From Amphiura filiformis (lineage: Eukaryota > Echinodermata > Ophiuroidea > Amphilepidida > Amphiuridae), in assembly GCF_039555335.1 (NCBI RefSeq), contig NC_092628.1:72445706-72509705 (forward strand): DNA of 64,000 bases. The letters are read 5' to 3'. How positions within the stretch are numbered: the stretch's first letter is position 1; every line of letters begins with the position of its first letter. Below are positions 11,298-21,842 of the stretch, one piece after another. The notes under the pieces were generated by a model that was given only the letters and a program-made list of their open reading frames with translations, was not told the DNA's origin and did no database searches. The position numbers and the translations under genes are program-made.

Positions 11298-12398
11298 CTA
11301 TGCAAAAACATAAAAAGTAAAAATAGGTAAAAGAACAACAACAAAAGCATTCCATTAATGCATATAACACATCAACATTAAAATGTCCAAGTAAAGAAAA
11401 ATGTAAAAGTATTTTTCCAAGTAAAGTTTAAAACTTTTGATCCAAGCACAAGAAAGTTATTCCTACCTCAACATTTTCAGATGGTTACTCCTCCATCTTT
11501 CATCAGCAAGACTGAGACTGTGATGATGATAAAAAGATCAAAACCTGATGATCAACAGCACAGTCTCATGTGCCCCCCCACCTTTTGGCAAAATTACGCA
11601 TTGTTTGTTCTTTTCAGTTACTTTTTGATAATTCAGGCCAATTTGTCACCTCCCACATTTGAAGCTGGATTGGTGCTAATGCCAGGAGGTGAATGAATGA
11701 ATCTGGGAAGGTAGCCCCCGACCTAACCAATCTCATTATTTCCCGGTCGGTAAGATTATTAAAATTCCCCAAAGTAGATTCTTCCCACTTTTCTCTTTTT
11801 CCTATACATTCTTCCTCTTCTGTTTCCATTTTCCATTCTTTTCTTCTTCCTCTTTTCTCTTCCTCCTTTCCTTATTTTTCCACACTTTATTGCTCCAGTG
11901 GGCAAATGGGAGAAAGCCCTGGCTACTGGTAGCAGTGATGCCAATGCTGTGCCTTAGACGCACAATTGGGCTACTTGGCGATTATTCGCCGCTACTCAAA
12001 AAAGCATGCTGCTACTTGCCTAAAATTGGGTTACTTTTGCCAGTGTCATGGCGGTTATGCCATGGCAGTAATTTCATTTTCCTATCAATGTACCCGATCC
12101 ATATAGGTTTTGTCTCCGAAGCTTGAAATTGCAATTTAAATGGGTTTTATGATCATATATTGATTAGTCTGTACCAGAAGTTTTTAAGTCAATTGCTTTT
12201 CCGTCCAATTGGGTGATTTGTATTCTAAATTTGGGTAAATCTGCCCAAATATCCGGTATTGGGTGCTTTTTTTTGAAAGCTTTAAAATTGGGCCGAGAAT
12301 CCTTTACTGTAACCTGACACTGAAAAGTTTCAACTTGGCGCTAAAAAAGTTTTGGTAACACTACCTGGTAGTAACATCATCCACGACAGAGCATCATT

Positions 12399-13217
12399 TA
12401 GGTATGAAAGGTGAATTCAAATTTGCCGTCAAACTGCATCATTTTATATATCAAATTAAGGTGGTACTACACCCTGGCCAATTTTGTGCCTATTTTTGCA
12501 TTTTTCTCAAAAATTATAGCGCATTGGTGACAAGTAAGATATGTATATTATAAGGGCAAGGACTACAACTACTGCACTGGTAATTTTATTTCAGCACAGA
12601 CAGCAGTTGTGGAGTGTGGAGTTACAGTCAAAAATGAGGGAAAACCAATATTTGATCAATAAATCTATAATTACTTGTCTTGAGTCACTGAAATTCCAGT
12701 GTAGAAACTGGATTCCTTGCCCCTATAATATACATAACTTTTGTTACCAGTGCTTTATTAGTTTTTGAGAAAAATGCAAAAATATTCACAAATTTATCAA
12801 GGGATGTAGTACCACCTTAAAGCCCTTGAGTAAAGAAAGCCAAAACTGAAAACCGTTTTGTCATAGCACTTTCCGTAGCAAAGTTACATCTTGCCAAAGA
12901 TTGACTTTCATCAAAAATATTCAGCCAATATTTAATGCATCAATTAAAAAAAAAACCAGCATAGTCTCATGATAAGGCAGATTTCCTATGTGGAACTGCT
13001 GTCAACATCCCTCTAAAATTCCATGTGCGATTGTCTCATCACCAATAAAAATCATATATTTGGGTCAAGTGAAGTATAGACAATATATTTATGTAGGTTT
13101 CCTTGACCAATCTTTTCTTTTAAATTTCTATGTAAATATGTATTGTGTTTGGGCCCTGGTTTAGGCCAATTTGGCTGACTAGCAAATATGTTAACTAAGG
13201 TTTGCCACTCATACCTA
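12399..13217. mobile_element. Family F element copy A, carrying an inserted TTAA MITE
   Basis: Homologous along its length to 21843-22488. It has short inverted ends (TAGGTATGAAAGG at left, ACTCATACCTA at right). Shared blocks include AACTGCATCATTTTATATAT, AAGCCCTTGAG, CATAGCACTTTCCGT and TATGTAGGTTTCCTTGACC. It is interrupted at 12460-12816 by the next element. No coding capacity. Confidence 0.75.
12460..12816. mobile_element. Foldback MITE, TTAA-flanked (family 1), copy 1
   Basis: Left end GGTGGTACTACACCC, right end GATGTAGTACCACC. The inner arms (TTTTTGCATTTTTCTCAAAA and its inverse) also pair. TTAA flanks it at 12456-12459 and 12817-12820. The homologous segment near 21897 reads CAAATTAAAGCCC with a single TTAA and no element. 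That is a direct empty site and shows insertion with TTAA duplication, as in piggyBac-type transposons. Confidence 0.9.
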
Positions 13218-13604
13218 CATCATTGATCATTTTATTTTGAGACTTTGAGATGATCGTGAACGATAAACATTTGGTAACAATCACCGATGCCGTGAAGCTA
13301 GTCTTGCTAGTTGTGTCAAAATTCCGCTATCTTCAATTAAGTTATATATTTTTAAAACAAGTTAGTAAGCTTAAATTAAATCAAATGCCATTGTGACATT
13401 TCATGTCAAGTCATTGACATTGCGACGTCGGGACTTACCGTAATGTTTGCATTTATGAGATCCTCAGTCAACTGACATGTCTGTAAAAGTGAGGAAGTTT
13501 TCTTTACAATCAAATCATATCAAAAGCAGAACTGTACAGAATAATAATTCGTCATTGTTGTTATAATCATGATATTGCTTCATCAGGAAATGTAAAATAC
13601 TCAC

Positions 13605-13690
13605 TCTGGAATTTCCCATTCTCTGTTTACTTTACCGACAGCTAGTCACCCAAGATTTTACTTCCGGGTGTGCTGGCGCCGGATTTAAAG
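13605..13690 (-). other. Candidate 5' UTR exon 1 and promoter of the CARD gene
   Basis: On the minus strand a GC-richer block (GGCGCC near 13675) precedes a sequence ending AATTCCAGA before a strong GTGAGT donor (13599-13604). A short ATG frame in it would stop soon after joining the next exon, so it is untranslated or an upstream ORF. The upstream limit is unknown. A TTAA-flanked MITE begins only about 50 bases upstream. Confidence 0.35.
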
Positions 13691-13737
13691 CAATAATGTG
13701 CGATTTCTCATATTGCTTTTTAAAAGAAACAGATTAA

Positions 13738-14065
13738 AGGGGCATTTCGTGATCCACAGCCTCATCCCCTCACTTTTCCCAAAAAAAGTTGAGATTTTTA
13801 CACCACTGAATACCTCTGGCTACATAGGCCTATTAATGTTTATGTACGGTACCAAATATTTCTTAGCAAAAATATCGCCAAATTTGAATTTCGTTCTGGT
13901 GCACACATTGTCTATGGAGCAGTGTAATACACATAATCATGCATAATAAACTCGCAAACGCAAAATCGGAATCAACTGAAATTTTGGAAATAAGCTTTTT
14001 TCGTGGATATCTACCGTACTGAAAAATGTCATAAAAAGAGGATGCTAGGATCACGAAATCCTCCT
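13738..14065. mobile_element. TTAA-flanked MITE (family 2, Y), copy 1
   Basis: The ends AGGGGCATTTCGTGATCC and GGATCACGAAATCCTCCT are inverted, with TTAA at 13734-13737 and 14066-14069. The interior carries the family words AATTTCGTTCTGGT and CTATGGAGCAGTGTAATACA. It lies just upstream of the putative first exon of the CARD gene. Confidence 0.85.
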
Positions 14066-14266
14066 TTAAGGGGCTGTGCAATAATTATGAGCCCTCCCTC
14101 GGGGAGTAAAATTTCGAATGGCCTGCCAAAATCGCTTGCCCCCTCCCTCTCGGCCCGCCAAAATTCTCCCCCGCCTTTGAACATGCCAAATTGTTTGGAT
14201 CCTAATTTTCAAATATGTTGCATATTAAAGCATTTGCATACTGTTTTCCAAGCCTAAGAGCGTTGA

Positions 14267-14614
14267 AAGGGCATTTCGTGCCACAGCCTCATCCCCCCAC
14301 TTTTTTGTCAAAAAAGTTGAGATTTTTATACCACTGGAAACATCTGGCTACAAGCTGCTACATAATGTTTATATACCAAAAATTTCTTGCAAATTAATTC
14401 GTTTAGCAAAAATATCGTTTAAATTTGAATTTCGTTCTGGTATACCAGAACGAAATTACAACGCATTGTCTATGGAGCAGTGTAATACACATAATCATGC
14501 ATAACTCGCAAACGCAAAATCCGAATCAACTGAAAATTTGAGAATAAGCTTTTTTCGTGGATATGTACTGAAAAATGTCATAAAAAGAGGATGCCAGGAT
14601 CACGAAATACTCCT
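14267..14614. mobile_element. TTAA-flanked MITE (family 2, Y), copy 2
   Basis: Same order of blocks as copy 1, 200 bases further on and in the same orientation. The left flank is TTGA (14263-14266) and the right flank TTAA (14615-14618), consistent with one mutation in an original TTAA duplication. The centre has the palindrome CGTTCTGGTATACCAGAACG. Confidence 0.85.
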
Positions 14615-14668
14615 TTAAGTTTCTTATTATGTCAAATCATTTATGACTACCTACCTTTTGTTTAGCTG

Positions 14669-14815
14669 CTGTCTGTTCATCTCCATAAGAGTTGTCAACC
14701 ACTGGAACAGTCTCCCAGGAAATGTTGTGATGGCAAAATCTGTAAATGAATTCAAGAATAAGATAGATACCTATTGGCAGCACGAATTTGGATATGGGGT
14801 CATAAAGGCTAATTA
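14669..14815 (+). pseudogene. Non-LTR retrotransposon ORF2 C-terminal remnant (CR1/L2/Rex-like)
   Basis: The plus strand reads IRVVNHWNSLPGNVVMAKSV followed by NEFKNKIDTYW and, shortly after, TAA. The (R)VVNxWNSLPxxVVxAxSVNxFKxxxDxxW block is the usual end of CR1/L2/Rex-type and related retrotransposon polyproteins. No reverse transcriptase domain is found upstream, so this is a 5'-truncated relic. TAAGTGTAAGTGTAAGTGTA just downstream may be its repeat tail. Confidence 0.8.
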
Positions 14816-14829
14816 ACCTAACTATTGCC

Positions 14830-15950
14830 CATCAACCTAAGTGTAAGTGTAAGTGTAAGTGTTCAGTGGTACATACGTGTAGGGCCACAGTAGGGGTCTG
14901 GTTTGCCCTTCTTTTTGGGTGGGTGCGGCGTGCCGCACCCACCCTGTATTCTCTGACTATTGACCTACTTTTTCACATGCCGCAGTGTTGAGAAAATATT
15001 CGTGCCGGTTATATCCCAAACACCCACAGAGGTGATAGTTTACGGCGAATTTTGTAATTATTACTTGATTTTGATATGTAAGTAATACGATAAAGTCGTC
15101 ATAGGCAGTAATGTGTTTGTATTAAAAGAAATAACAAAAATAATTATTTAAGTAATAGAAATACTATTTGGAAATTGCAGCAAGATTTGCAGATGTTTTT
15201 ATTTGAACAGTACCAGTTCACCAGTTTTGCTAGTTTTCCTAATCTTTGGGCTAAATTAATAGCATCGTGAAGGTCATATATATCATTTTATACTGACAGC
15301 TTTGGCATGTACTTAAATACAGCTTGTATATGTGCATTGTGTTCAGTGTGTACATAGGCTATTTACTTTTCAAATCTTGTGACAAATAGTGCTTGCTGAT
15401 CATGCTTGTATATGGTATTATAGACAAATTATTAGAATGCATGCATGCACCAGTAGAAATGGCCTAGGTTGAATAAAATAAATAAACATATGAATGAATA
15501 TTTTATTCCCTGGATTATTTTTGTTGGGACAAAATAATGATATAGTTTGACGCTTTGAAATACAGTTATGTTAATCATAATAAAGTTACAAAGTTAAAAA
15601 ATAATATCGAAATATTGTAAAATCAAACATTTCCCCTCATAAGTTGCAAAACAACATATTGAGGAAATTGATATGACAGATTTTTAAACTTTGATATGGA
15701 AAGATACCCCAGCCCTGTTGTCTCACCAGAGAAGATGAGCAGAAGTCTTTCTATCTGATGATAAAAAAACACTCTAGGTATGATTACGAAAATGTTTTAA
15801 ATAACTATTATCTACAAAAGTTTTATAACCATGTTTTATATAAAATGTTAACATAAAACGTCTTGTGTTATGATGTGAAGGGTTAATATAAAAGGGAAAA
15901 TCTGTTCCAACTGACCAGCAGAGAACAAAGGATAAGCAATAGATCAGATT
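14830..15950. other. Intergenic; no gene seen
   Basis: AT-rich sequence without a supportable exon or element boundary. A short GC hairpin, GGGTGCGGCGTGCCGCACCC (14920-14942 region), stands out. Confidence 0.4.
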
Positions 15951-15955
15951 AAAAT

Positions 15956-16096
15956 CAGGGAAAATATGACACAACCTCCAATGGGGGAATTGAACAAACG
16001 TATAAACGTATAAAGTTAAAAACTCTTTAAACTTTGTTTATACGTTTTGTGTTATTCCCCTATTGGAAATCGATGTTGTGTCATATTTTCCCTGTT
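15956..16096. repeat. Short foldback element
   Basis: The left arm CAGGGAAAATATGACACAAC pairs with the right arm GTTGTGTCATATTTTCCCTG. The inner CAAACGTATAAACG and TTTATACGTTTTG parts also pair. Total length is about 140 bases, hairpin-like throughout. Confidence 0.75.
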
Positions 16097-16636
16097 TTTA
16101 ATTGTGAACTTGACTTACTCATTCTTTCATTTCTCTTGACAATTTTTCATTTGCCCACCCTATTCCTTTTAAAGGAATTTTTATTCATATCACCTTTGGC
16201 TTTCTGTAAAGCAAAGAAAGAATGCAAATATTTGTCATTTTGGTGAATAAGGGAATGTATTCTTGAGATACTTTCAGTCTTTTAACACAGCGATCAGTTA
16301 TTTGATTTTGTTATCTTTTTCATCTGAAAAACACACACACAAAATCAGAAATCCAATGCAGAAGTTAAATCCTTTGCAAATTCCGTGTTCTACAATAGTT
16401 TGCCTTGTGATCAAAATGAAAATTACAAATTCTCACTGACAAAATGTATTCAGCATTTTCCGGATTCCGGAATTACCATTATAAAAATGCCTAAACTGGA
16501 AATCTCCTTTAGTGGTGTTGATCAGAATATACCATCTTAAATGTTCCTCTGTACAAAGCACAGATTATGTTTTATGCTAGAAATTTCCATTCAATGAACA
16601 CACCCCGACATAAATGTGATGATTTTTCGCATACAA

Positions 16637-16895
16637 TATTAATTCGTTTAGCAAAAATATCGTCAAATTTGAATTTCGTTCTGGTAGGCCTATACCAGAA
16701 CCACAGTGACCAGAACGAAATTACAACGAGTGGCCTATGGAGCAGTGTAATACACATAATCATGCATAACTCGCAAACGCAAAATCGGAATCAACTCAGA
16801 TTTTGGGATTTGAGCTTTTTAGTCGTGGATAGGCTATCTACTAAAGAATGTCATAAAAAGAGGCCTTGCTAGGATCATGAAATCCTCCTTGAAAG
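16637..16895. mobile_element. Partial family 2 (Y) MITE, copy 3
   Basis: Retains AATTCGTTTAGCAAAAATAT, the TTCGTTCTGGT centre, CTATGGAGCAGTGTAATACA and the right end GGATCATGAAATCCTCCTT. The left end is missing. Confidence 0.75.
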
Positions 16896-17379
16896 TGTGC
16901 CAAAAATCGCTTGCCCCTCTCTGCCCCCTTTTGGCACGCCAACCCCCCCGCACAGTGTCATCGGTAGGTTGAATCCACAGCCACGCACGGCCATTTTGTT
17001 CCGACCTTTGAGACGCATAATGAGCCGAGGGACATCTGACTAAGGCTACTGACAATAGCCTGGTTATTGACCTCTCTGTGTGTGAGTGAGCATGTATACA
17101 CCATGATGAGGTCAATGCTTTTAGACTGCTTGCACGAGTGAGTGCAGCTAGCCTACGCTGCACTATAGTTCGGCACATATAAAATCAGAATATTTTTGTC
17201 AGTTTTTGAGTTCAAGACGCAATGGTTCTTTCTCAAGACGCAAGCTAATGACTATCATATCCGTTGAACACGTATATTCAAGTGCAAGGAACAAAATCTG
17301 GCTTCTTTAGACTAAATCAATTACGGGAGATATTCATCATTTTCTACCCCGGTATCCAAAGATTTAGCGCCACAGAAAC

Positions 17380-17620
17380 CTCAAAAATCAAATTTCTAGT
17401 TCTAAATGGCTTCAAATTTCTTTGTTTTTTCAAAATAAGTAACAAAATCAGTGATAAATAAAAGTTGCTGTTCAAATTGAACTTGTAAGGGTCTTTGGGT
17501 GACAGAGCATGTGTTCGTAAAAAAATATGGGGTCTTTGGGTAACATCGATGCTGAAAAAGGGGGTCTTAACAGCCCTACATACACGTCACCTCCAAAGTT
17601 GGAGTGCCCCCCCCCCCGGG
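17380..17620 (+). repeat. Dispersed repeat, family L, copy 1
   Basis: Inverted relative to 49625-50425. Shared words are GGGTCTTTGGGTGACAGAGC, GGGGTCTTAACAGCCCTACA and a run of Cs. It has no hAT-like insert and so shows roughly what the 49.7-kb copy looked like before insertion. Confidence 0.65.
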
Positions 17621-18302
17621 TCGTAACAATTATGACAAGCTAATATGATAATTGGTTGGGCCTATATGTAAGACTCGGGTTTATTTTAAATGTTTATTTT
17701 TGCAGAGCTTATTTTTCAGTCATGGATCATATACTGATAAATTTCGCAAAGGGGGGGTAGGAAGGGAGGGGGATGAGACTGAACAAGTGAGAGTGGGAGG
17801 GGGTGAGGAAGAAAGAGAGGAGAGGGAGAGACGGAAAGACTAGAAAGAGAAGAACTCGGGAGGAGAGAGAAGGGAACGGGAAGGGAGTTGGTTTTTGACC
17901 AAAAATGAGCATTTTTTCAGAAAAAATAAAAATCGATATTTATGAGCATGGATGTGTGCTTGATTAATTTTTCAAGGGGTCAAATGTCACAAAAAATAAC
18001 AACTTGCCCATATACAACGAAGATCAATTTTTTTGATTTTTTTTCTTCATGGGATGTAATACTCTGACCAAAGTTGCCCTAGACTTGTTTCAAGTCCTTT
18101 GGCGTCCATAGTAAGTGAATGTAAAATTCATGGAAGCTTTGCCACATCTTCCAAAAATTTCTATTTCTTTCCAAAGTTTTGAAGTTATCTATTCTTTCAA
18201 AATAATTATTTACCATCATAACTTTGTGAAAATCTATTTGTCATTTGAATTGCTAGATAGTGGACTTTCTTATCATACTTTACCCCAGGCATACTGTGCA
18301 CT

Positions 18303-18772
18303 GCAGGGGTAGTATTTGGGGGGGGGGGGGGCAAGCTGCCCCCGACACAAAAAAAAACTGGGAAGAAGAGCAAAAAATTGGGAAGGGGAAAAGGGGAAAG
18401 AAAGAAAAAGAGGGAAAAAAAGGGGAAGGAGAAGAGAAAAAAGGGGAAAAAGAGGGAAGAAGAGAAAGGGGAAAAAGAAAAAAAAAGAGGGAAGAAAAAA
18501 GGGGAAGGGAGAAGAGAAAAGGGGAAGGGAGAAGAGAAAGGGAAAGAAAGAGGGAAGAAGATCTATACTACTTTCATTGTGAAATTTTGTACTCTGAACA
18601 CTGGATTTGTAGCTTCTAATATGCCAAAAACCATGAGCTTCAGGGGGCTCCGTTTATCACTTCGCGGCAAGCCGCTCGCGATGCGCACATAAATAATACA
18701 ACTTTTGGTCAAAAATTGGGAAATGTTTCAATCTTGCCCCCCCCCCGGAAGATCAGGTCTGGTTACGCCCCT
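18303..18772. mobile_element. hAT-like non-autonomous element with polypurine core
   Basis: Starts CAGGGGTAGTATTTGGGGG and ends TCTGGTTACGCCCCTG, an imperfect CAGGGG...CCCCTG inverted terminus of the kind found in hAT elements. No matching 8-base duplication is visible, so the class is tentative. The core at 18361-18560 is almost pure A/G. Confidence 0.45.
18361..18560 (+). repeat. Polypurine tract
   Basis: About 200 bases built from GGGGAA, AAGAGGG and GAAAAA words with almost no pyrimidines on this strand. Lys/Glu/Gly-rich translations here are artefacts of composition. Such tracts can form triplex DNA, which is inference. Confidence 0.85.
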
Positions 18773-19918
18773 GATCAAGGCTAAAGTTGCCCCAGATGCG
18801 GGGTAACTTTGGTCAGGCTATTTTTAACCCCTAGGGCACCCTTACAAAATTATTTACAAATCTTTTTTAACTTCAAGGTGTAGAAGGGAACCCTAATGTC
18901 ATAAAAAAGATATAATTAGAAATAAAACTGGTTTTGTTGGGAAGCAGTGGTTAAAAAAACTCTGAAAAGTGCCCAAAGTTACCCCATTTTACGGTATAGA
19001 CATTGATACGAGAGAAAGGCGACACTGTCGCCCTGCACAGGTGCATTGGGGTGCAACAGGCTCGTAAGCGGACCTTTAGTGATTTAAGGGCTCATTTTCA
19101 ACGTTTTTACAGAAAAAATTGGATCTTTTCATTCGGATTGGCATTTTGTCCCCGATTTTGTCATTATATATTAATGTGAATCAATTTAACAATGACAGAG
19201 ACGAGAGGGCGATAGATAGACCATTAACAACAACGGTGCCAACCGGTAACCGGTGTTCCATAATCTTGTCTCTCCAGCCTTTATTGACACAGGCATCTAC
19301 CTCTATTGAAATAAGGATTGGTACTTCAAAGTTAACAATGAAGTCAGATTACAGTAAACTTACTTAATCCCTTGCGTTTTCGTATCTGAACAATAGACTT
19401 ATACGGAAACTGAAAAGATAAAACGACCCTTAAGCAGTATGCACTTAGACATGCAATATTGTAACATATCTTTAGGCCTAATGTTTAAGTTCTAACGAAT
19501 GTTTGATGACGTAAAATCGATATTATATTTCTACCAGATATTATCCTACCTCCCCCTCCCTTGCGAAATTTATCAGTATGATCCATGACTGAAAATAAGC
19601 TCTGCAAAAATAAACATTTAAAATAAACCCGAGATTTGCATATAAATTATAGGCCCAACCAATTATCAGATACTACGAACTCTGGTTACTAGTTTACTCT
19701 ATCGATCCTGATGAATTTGTTTAATCATGTTCAAGTAAAGTAAAGCAAAATAAATTAACCCAAACATTTTAGTTGTAAAAACTCCAATTTACGTAGACGT
19801 GAGGTTAATTTACAGATATCTTGACTTTCACATTTAGAAATTGAACTAATCCATCGGATAATTTTACCGAATTTAATCAGAGGAAAGTGTTACAAACATA
19901 ATATATTTTCAATTTGTT

Positions 19919-20958
19919 GGGAAGGTGGGGCATAACGGACCCCCGGGGCAAAACGGAACCACCTGGAAAAATAGGCCTTGGCAATACTGCCGTCTATGCA
20001 AATTATATTGAGGAACACCAGTATGGCTACGAGGATTTACAACAAAAATTTTATCTGAAACAATCCACTGACATTCGAGCAAGATCGAGTCAAAAAATTA
20101 CTACCCGTCTGGTGTAAGATATGTAGATGTTTAATGCGCTGAAATTTTACTTCATTAATATCGGATTCCCAAATAATTGTGTATATTGTAAACACGAAGG
20201 TACTAGCCATGAGCTGTATTAAGTGCATGGCCTATATGCTACGATGTATTATGCATGCAACCAATTTCTAAAAAATCGGGTATGGGGCAAAACGGAACCC
20301 TAGGTCCGGGGCATAACGGAACAGGGCGTTTTGCCCCGGGCATTTTGTCCCACAGATGGGTTCCGTTTTGCCCCAATTGGACCGTCATAACTTGTCTTCA
20401 CTGAAGGAAATGTAGGCGTTATCTAGGGGCCTACTCGAACATGGTAAACACTTCGCTGAAACATAGACATATAACTAGACCTACAGATAGAATTAATGAT
20501 TAAAAGTTAACGACTTACTCCACAGAGATGGTAGGCCTACTGAATATTTCTTTCTAATCAAATATTGGTCATACATATTATAGGCCTACTAGGCCTATAA
20601 GAAGTTAACCTTCACTCCACAGAGATGGTAGGCCCACTTAATATTGTAACTGAATATAGGCCTACATGATAACTAGGACTAGGGCCTACCGATGGAACAA
20701 CTAATATAAGTTTGCACCCAGGGTGCCGTTTTGCCCATAGGGGGGTTCCGTTTTGCCCCGATAGTGGGGCAAAACGGATTTTTTTTGTTGAAAATATTTC
20801 TTCATTTTTATAAAAACTTGTAAGATTCAAGTTATATTGGTTAATGGTATATTAAAGGTAAATACAAACTTCAACTGAATATATAATTTTTACAGTCATA
20901 TTACTTATGGTGACGTCACAGAGCATCCTCAAAGTTAAGTGTTATGCCCCACCTTCCC
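19919..20958. mobile_element. 1.04-kb inverted-repeat element rich in GGGGCAAAACGG motifs
   Basis: The ends GGGAAGGTGGGGCATAAC (19919-19936) and GTTATGCCCCACCTTCCC (20941-20958) are perfect 18-base inverted repeats. Inside, GGGGCAWAACGGAA or its inverse recurs at about 19943, 20285, 20309, 20330, 20360, 20730, 20748 and 20765. No transposase frame and no clear target duplication were found. The clustered motifs resemble transposase-binding repeats (inference). Confidence 0.7.
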
Positions 20959-21094
20959 CTAGTGGATTGAATTTTAGCCTAAAGGTCAGTTAAACATTTG
21001 ATATGTGTGATAGGCCCTAATGTAACATTTTGAACTAGATTTCATGAATATCATATGCTTATCAGACAGTTTTTGTGAGACTAGGTAAAATCAG

Positions 21095-21255
21095 TTGAAT
21101 TGTCTTTTTTTTAAGACAAGGCCTATTCTTGCTAGTTTGTTGTTTAAGTTGTTTTTGTTTGTTGTTGCTGTTTTTGTTGTTGTTTTGTTTGTTTTGTTTT
21201 GTTTTTGGTTTTTGTGTGTGTGTTTTTTTGTTTTGTTTTGTTTTGTCTTAATAGT
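21095..21255 (+). repeat. GT/T-rich low-complexity stretch
   Basis: Dominated by TTGTTT and TTTTG words, ending in (TTTTG)n. Translations on either strand are repetitive and not taken as genes. Confidence 0.8.
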
Positions 21256-21368
21256 TTTCAGTCCATCCCAGGTTACCTGGTCCATCCCCAGGCCCCTGCC
21301 CAGGCTTTTGGTTAAGCTTTTGGCACCATAGCGCCGTCACTGCTATCCTGCCTGACCCCCTCTGATGG

Positions 21369-21375
21369 CTATTTA
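21369..21375 (+). promoter_or_regulatory. Candidate TATA-like box upstream of FAIM
   Basis: The TATTTAA word lies about 140 bases before a good splice donor and 3.1 kb before the FAIM start exon. Only position and sequence support this. Confidence 0.25.
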
Positions 21376-21399
21376 ATTGATTGGCATAATGTGTACGAC

Positions 21400-21515
21400 C
21401 GGCTGCGGATACCGATCGTTGTTAGAAACGGAATTCCAACGAATTTCACAGGATTGTGAATTTACTGAAAATCCCTCAGAATATTGTCGTCTTTATCACT
21501 TCTCTGACGTTCCAG
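21400..21515 (+). other. Candidate 5' UTR exon of FAIM
   Basis: GC-balanced sequence ending GACGTTCCAG before a GTGAGG donor. Joined to the acceptor at 24599 its only ATG frame stops before the FAIM ATG, so it would be untranslated. The left limit is a guess. Confidence 0.3.
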
Positions 21516-21842
21516 GTGAGGAAGTTAAAGATAACTTTGTAATCAATGTTCATGTAATTTATTTACTAATGGCATGATGGCCAGGCCCGGTGATGTGACA
21601 TGCAAATAAAATTTATGCCAAAGCTGAAAGCATTGTATGAATTTAATTATGAAATGATGAATGCATGTCATCATCATGTCATGCAATGATGCATGTACAT
21701 GTGGTACATGTAAAAATGTCAATGCATACCAATGATACATGCAGGATGCTCATTCAATCATGTCAGTCCAGTTCATGAGTTGCAAGTTGTTTCATTATGT
21801 TCATTGCACATTTTACATATTTTAAGCTTACTTGATAAATTG

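Larger units (their letters stand above)
17647..19672. repeat. Family K composite with inverted ends
   Basis: The left block GATAATTGGTTGGGCCTATA...AAATGTTTATTTTTGCAGAG (from 17647) and the right block CTCTGCAAAAATAAACATTT...CAATTATC (19600-19672) are inverted copies of each other. The 19010-19440 part matches 1072-1500 inverted. A CAGGGG-ended element (18303-18772) sits between the blocks. No open frame longer than repeat-encoded low-complexity sequence. Confidence 0.6.

Noticed and set aside
18260-18692. Several overlapping plus-strand frames rich in Lys, Glu, Gly and Arg
   Set aside because: They are direct translations of the polypurine tract, open in all three frames for compositional reasons.
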